From Ulva prolifera (lineage: Eukaryota > Chlorophyta > Ulvophyceae > Ulvales > Ulvaceae): a stretch of DNA of 64,000 nucleotides. The stretch covers positions 3,911,315 to 3,975,314 of the forward strand of contig CM041199.1 in assembly GCA_023078555.1 (NCBI GenBank), in the 5' to 3' direction. Below the pieces are notes generated by a model. The model was not told where the DNA came from. It saw only the letters and a program-made list of their open reading frames with translations, and did no database searches. This document shows positions 59,440 to 64,000 of the stretch, piece after piece. The first letter of the stretch is position 1. Each line of letters begins with the position of its first letter. The translations under genes were made by a program, and so were the position numbers.

Positions 59440-59463
59440 CCCCCCCCCCCCCCCCCCCCCCCC
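59440..59463 (+). repeat. poly-C run, 24 bases
   Basis: C homopolymer in the spacer left of the GCP4 gene. Confidence 0.8.
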
Positions 59464-59516
59464 TTCCGCAACTCCCAGCAGACACGGCACCCGAGATACT
59501 CACATGCTGCGTGTCC

Positions 59517-59554
59517 GCATCCATCGTCAAAATTTCGGCATCCATCGTCAAAAT
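59517..59554 (+). repeat. 17-bp direct repeat
   Basis: The sequence GCATCCATCGTCAAAAT occurs at 59517-59533 and 59538-59554, four bases apart. Confidence 0.8.
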
Positions 59555-60058
59555 CTACGGACGGCGCCTGATGCAGCGTTTACTCACTGCACAGCCGTGG
59601 TGGGTGGGTTGCACTGCTTGCTGGTTTCGCGGTGTTGCCGGCCTTGCCATCTTCACCCTTGTAACACTCACCGCACATCCCAATCACACAGAGCTCATGG
59701 GCACAGCATAGCAAAGCCACCAGACCGCACCACTCTGCAGCCGCTCGAAGCTGCGACTCAGCAGCCCACGTTTCTGCACATTCGCCGCGGCCAGCCCCGG
59801 CATCCCCCATGCGTTGGACCTGCCCTCATCGATCGGCCCGCATCCATCTCGACACACGTTCTCAGTCGTCCATGCCGCAACCTTCATGGCGGCAACCCAC
59901 CAGGTAGACCTGTACAAGTAGTTTGTGTACTCCAGTTGTGGGCAGCCTCAGTCGGCTCTCGCATAGCTGGCCTCAGCGGAGCCACACGGAGAGAGCGGCC
60001 GTGTCGGCGGCAACGCCGCCGCCACGGCATTCACACGGGCTGCGCGCTGGCGTGTGCA

Positions 60059-63000
60059 TCAGGGTGCAGCTGCGGAGAGGTGGCCGTTGAAGTCGAGGCG
60101 CAGGAGGAGGGCCTGCAGGCGGATGCCGGAACGGAACAGCGCCTGCAGCGGCCGCGACGCGAGCTGCGCGTGGAGGCTGTGGAGGTTCGCCTCGAAGCGC
60201 GCGCTGATGTCCTCCACCGGCAACGCCTCCCCGCCGACCACCGCCCTGCATGGCGCTCCGCATTACACGACTACGTGCGAACATGCACGCATGCATGCAT
60301 GGGGGGGGGGGGGGGGGGGGGGAGATGGGGTTGGCCTCTGCATTGGCAAGCGCCGGGGGACAGCGACACCCTGGCATGCTTGGCGTGCTGCGTGCTGTAT
60401 ACACATGGACGCGCAGTCCGCAAACGCGGGCTCCATGTGGCAGTTCAGCGATATGATGTGGCGGTCATATCGCTGGATGGTCGTGAGGATCAGGTGGCAT
60501 TGGGGCCGTATTACTGGACAGCCACACTCCAGCGGGTGCCAGGCAGCGCCGGCGGGCACACGCACAAAACGGCTGCAAGAGCAGCGCGCACCGGCACAGC
60601 AGCCCGGCGCCCTGCAGGATCGCCTCGATCTGCTCGCACACGCCGGGCGTCGTGAGGAAGGTCTGTTCCTTGAGGCGCGTGAGGAGGCCGGCGTGCGCGT
60701 GCTGCACCTCGAGGAACGTCGTCGCCTCAGCCACCTCCGCGCGCAGCTCCGCAAACCCCCGCTCCACGACGTCCTGCTTCAGGAAGACGCGCAGCACGCG
60801 CACGACGTGCGCCATGCGGTGGCGCAGCACCGCGGCCGCGGCCGCAGCCGGAACGCGGCGCCGCCGCGACGGCCGCTGCTGCGCCATCAGGTGCATCCAC
60901 ACTTCATCCAGAGCCCGCACCGCGCGCTCCACGGCGAGCAGGTACCGGAACAGCGCCTCGTACACCTCCAACGCGTCGCGCGTCAGCAGCAGCGGCAGCG
61001 GCCACGGCGGCGTGTACGTCAGCGCCACCCCGTTCCACGACGGCGGCTCGCGGCCCCCGGCGGCCGGCGCGCCGTGAAAGAACGTCGGCACGAGCGCAAC
61101 CGTGCTTCCCTCGATCGTCAGGCTCGGGACGGACTCCTGCCACGCGATTGAGACGCAGTCGAACTCCGGCGTGGAGTCGACGCCGGTGCGGGCGGCGGCG
61201 GAGTGGAAGGCGCGCTCGAGGTTGGGGGTGGCGGTGGAGGCGTGGGGGGCGCGGCCGTAGCAGTCGGCGGAGGCGTCGAGGAAGATGGAGAAGAGGTCGC
61301 AGCGGCCGAGGAGGAGGAAGTCGGAGAGGGCCGCGAGGTGCGGCAGCAGGCGCGCGCGCTCCACGATCACGCTGTACACCTTCCCGCTCACCTGCACCCC
61401 AGCCACAGCTGCTGCGCGCAGGTACATGCATGTGTGACTGCACCACCAGCCACATGCATTGGGTCATGGACGCGTCCGGGGACCAGAGCCGGAGTCCAAG
61501 CCACATGGCGCGGCGAACCCCGGCTGTGCTGCTCGATCGCAAGTGGCGGTTCAAACGGTATACACATGCATGTGGATGCATACACGACGGGGCAAGAAGA
61601 GAGGTAGGCGGAAGAGCTGCAATGGCAGGGCTGCCAGTACTGTCCAGCGCTGCAGCGCGGGACATGTGTTTGACCTGGACCACCGCTGCACTGGAGCACC
61701 CGCCACACGCGCTGCAATCTCATATGCATGTGGACTGTGATCAGCATCAGGGCATGCTCCGCCCCCCTCCACACGCAGCACACTCCTACCAAACCGGGGT
61801 CGGCCACTGGCTGCAAAGGGGTGGTTGAATCCTTCAGCAGATGTGGTCCCGATCACTCGGAGTTGTCATTGTCCAACAGGATACGACTCAGTTCCGATTC
61901 ACTGTGCTTTACAAACGTCTCCGAGTCCGCAGCAGGCGGAAGGATCAGCACCTTTTCGTGCAGGCGGTCGATGGCGCCCTCAAACGCGATGCCGCTGAAC
62001 ACCGGCGCCGCCGCGAGCTTCTGCAGCTCGGCCGTGAGGTCCGTCACCTCCGCCGCCGCCAGCACCGCCTGGCCGTCAGCCTCTTGCACCCAGCTTTCCG
62101 GCATCTCTGGCCCACGCCCCCGGTCCCCACCATCTGGCCACGGCCGGTCGTTGCCCTGCCGGCGGACCGGGCTGCGCGTCGGCATAGGGCTGGACGCCGG
62201 GTGGTTGCGCAGGAGGCGCACGGCGCGGCCGATGTCGAGGATTTTGGAGGGACAGGATTTCGGGATGTATTTGGGCACGTGCCGAGACTGCACTCCAGTC
62301 GTGCTTGACCGCCGATTTCGTATCTCAGTAACGCACATCTACTGCTTGATCAGAGCGGACTAGGGCATTCCTAGGGCGGGCTGATGTGCATGTTGCCCGA
62401 AGAGATGCGATGCGGCAGGTGCGACTGGCAATCTGGTATGCCCATGCAGGAGATGGGGCAAGTAGCATTGGCAATCTCCTGTGGCAACAGCGTCTCAACA
62501 CGAGAGCGAGGATGCACACACATGTGAGTGTGGCACAGTGAGCCCTCGGCCCAGAGACCGGAGGCACGCACTGGACTCGATGAGGCAAGGAAAACAAGGT
62601 CATCGGGGCCGTGGTAGCGCTGCAGAGGCCTTGTCCCGGGCAGCAGTGGCACGCATTCGTTTGAATGCAGCCTTGAGAGAGCACGAGAAAGTATGCTAAG
62701 CAGGGAAGGCTTGCACAGAATGTGACCAGGCATAGGGCGAGTGAAGTGGGCGGCTCACCTGCAGCTCGAACGACGACCACGAAGACGCAACCTCAGATTG
62801 TAGTGATAAGCCATGTAAAGAGACCTGGGGCGTGCTGCTGCTGTCGTCGTCGTGGCGTGTCACGAAGAACTCGAACCCGGATTTGAGAAGGACTCCGTAG
62901 AGCATCCTGCATTGCGGGTCATGCAGCAGTGAAGTCTCTCTGCAGGAGGGGCGGGCCGAGCATGGATGGCCCTGGTCATGCAGCGTTCCCGCATGGACAG

Positions 63001-63977
63001 GGGTTTTTTAGATCCTGAACGATTGTATGTCAGGCAGTGCCACACATGCGATGCGAATGTGCCTGGCATCCGACTGCCACGCAATGGTGCACAGGTGCCG
63101 TAGCGACTGGAAGAACAACAGCAACCCAGGAATCCTGGATTTGACTGGCTGGAATATAATGAGAAGAACATACCAGGCAGATATGTGGCGGTATAAGATC
63201 TGATTGCAGTTCCAGAGCAGCCTCTCCAAGACAGCTTGAAGGATTGGGATGCCAGAGCGGGTTCGGTCAAAGAGCAACCCCATGATCTGGGCATCAGTTG
63301 CATTTGGAACGTTGGTCAATTCGTACAGAATCGAGTGCATTCCAGGCAGGACGCTGGAATACTCTGATAGGTAATGCTGGACTGCTGCCATGTGCGGAAC
63401 TGACTCGGACAGGACATGCTGCTCCATCCGAAGCACAGCAGCCCGATACACCACACACAGCTCTGCACCAGCAAGCTTTCTCAGCATTGAATGTCATTAC
63501 CGCTGTGTAGGTGCCTCGGGCATGCTTGCAGCCACACAAACACCATGAGCGTTAGACAGTGGTGTCACTGCACAAGACACTCCAGCATCCCTTTCACCAG
63601 CACGTTGAGAGCAAAAAAGCACCTTCGAGCCCGAGGCACAGCCCTTTCCAGCATCCCTTTCCCGTTTGAGATCCCCATTCGGCCTGGTGCCGCTGGACGA
63701 CACGATCGATCTCGTAGAAGTGGTATCCCGACGTCAGAACGTCCTCCAGTTGGGTACGATCGCATGAGCTGAGCCATGAAGCCTCTGGATTGACACGAAA
63801 TGTGCAGTGTGATGGGTTGCGTACAGGATCAGATCTGTCAACTATTTGCGTGTCTACAAACACATCGCCGGTGATGCCTACCAGTGCCAGGCACAGCTCT
63901 TGAAGCACATCACCGAACGCGGGCTCTATTGGGGCAGCTTGTGTTGCTGATTGATGATTCAGAAGCGTGTGCGCCAT
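60059..63977 (-). CDS. GCP4: gamma-tubulin complex component 4
   Basis: Exons on the minus strand, 63704-63977, 63174-63462, 62759-62906, 61952-62287, 60592-61391 and 60059-60245, join in phase to 677 residues, close to the 667 I recall for human TUBGCP4. GCP4 is part of the ring complex that nucleates microtubules at centrosomes, basal bodies or nuclear surface. Both GCP family regions are visible. The N-terminal part has LQELCLALVGITGDVF and later GIPILQAVLERLLWNCNQIL with RHISAWMLYGVLL. The bridge KYIPKSCPSKILDIGRAV matches the human YI...EKILFVGESV segment. The C-terminal gamma-tubulin-binding part has FLLLGRCDLFSIFLD, YTPPWPLPLLLTRDALEVYE, RHRMAHVVRVLRVFLKQDVV and LQALLLRLDFN. The junction at exon 4-5 keeps human spacing exactly. 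The exon 1-2 join lacks about 25 residues present in human and is the least certain. Exons 1-3 are moderate in GC, 4-6 near saturation. Confidence 0.92.
60301..60322 (+). repeat. poly-G run in GCP4 last intron
   Basis: Twenty-two G bases on the plus strand, read as C in the GCP4 transcript. The run lies about 56 bases upstream of the last acceptor, so it may act as an extended pyrimidine tract. Confidence 0.85.
61816..61912 (+). mobile_element. SINE fragment inside GCP4 intron 4
   Basis: This copy shares GGTGGTT, CCTTC-GCA, ATGTGGTCCCG, CGGAGTTGTCA, TGTCCAA-AGGATACG and the start of the TTTAC tail with the SINE at 5796-6088, in opposite orientation. It lies antisense within the intron between GCP4 exons 4 and 5. 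The tRNA-like head is missing or too diverged to see. Confidence 0.65.
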
Positions 63978-64000
63978 GCTGTCACAACAGCGCAAAACCT

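Larger units (their letters stand above)
58384..60058. other. spacer with a C run and weak open frames
   Basis: A plus-strand open frame at 58715-59266 (183 codons) has no ATG at its start and no recognised domain; it is noted but not called as a gene. A run of 24 C lies at 59440-59463 and a 17-bp direct repeat at 59517-59554. The 3' end of the GCP4 transcript falls at the right side. Confidence 0.4.

Noticed and set aside
1-64000. CRISPR arrays, rRNA genes, operons or bacterial ribosome sites
   Set aside because: None present; the spliced genes show the window is nuclear eukaryotic DNA.

Overview
The window is nuclear DNA of a eukaryote, most likely a green alga. The genes are spliced with GT-AG introns that mostly begin GTGC and end TGCAG, and coding exons are often extremely GC-rich at third positions. 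One gene encodes a full-length plant-type GDP-mannose 3,5-epimerase of 377 residues, the same length as I recall for the Arabidopsis enzyme. The assignment to a chlorophyte lineage is inference; no rRNA, organellar or complete tRNA gene is present to test it. Similarity statements rest on my memory of protein families, because no search could be run. Exon joins were chosen by splice signals, matching intron phase and conserved protein motifs.

Left part (1-14764). A fasciclin-domain secreted protein lies on the minus strand (signal-peptide exon at 4589-4655, running off the left edge). About 10 kb of gene-poor DNA follows. It holds a 76-bp tandem duplication, a tRNA-Leu-like SINE with a target-site duplication, short hairpin repeats, and a 1.58-kb element with about 240-bp inverted ends.

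Centre (14765-46727) is gene-dense. In order: GDP-mannose 3,5-epimerase (+), a DEK chromatin protein (-), a PPP1R42-type leucine-rich-repeat protein (+), a small tail-anchored protein (-), an N-terminal-motor kinesin (+), a possible small gene (-), an STK19 winged-helix protein (-), the exocyst subunit Sec10 (-) and a DHHC palmitoyltransferase (+).

Right part (46728-64000). A minisatellite and a 1-kb block of alternating GT-rich and CA-rich strands flanked by a 20-bp direct repeat are followed by gene-poor DNA. Then come a second, canonical DHHC palmitoyltransferase (-), the last exon of an unrecognised single-pass membrane protein (-), a two-exon unrecognised membrane protein (-), and a complete gamma-tubulin complex component 4 gene (-). 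Two further partial SINE copies lie here, one inside a GCP4 intron.

Functionally, three genes point to microtubules, centrosome or cilium (PPP1R42-like, kinesin, GCP4). Three concern membrane traffic or lipidation (Sec10, two DHHC enzymes). Two are DNA or chromatin binding (DEK, STK19). GME makes GDP-L-galactose for ascorbate and wall polymers, and the fasciclin protein is probably extracellular. The most unusual features are the repeated jump from moderate to near-saturated GC3 between 5' and 3' exons of the same gene, and the undescribed repeats.
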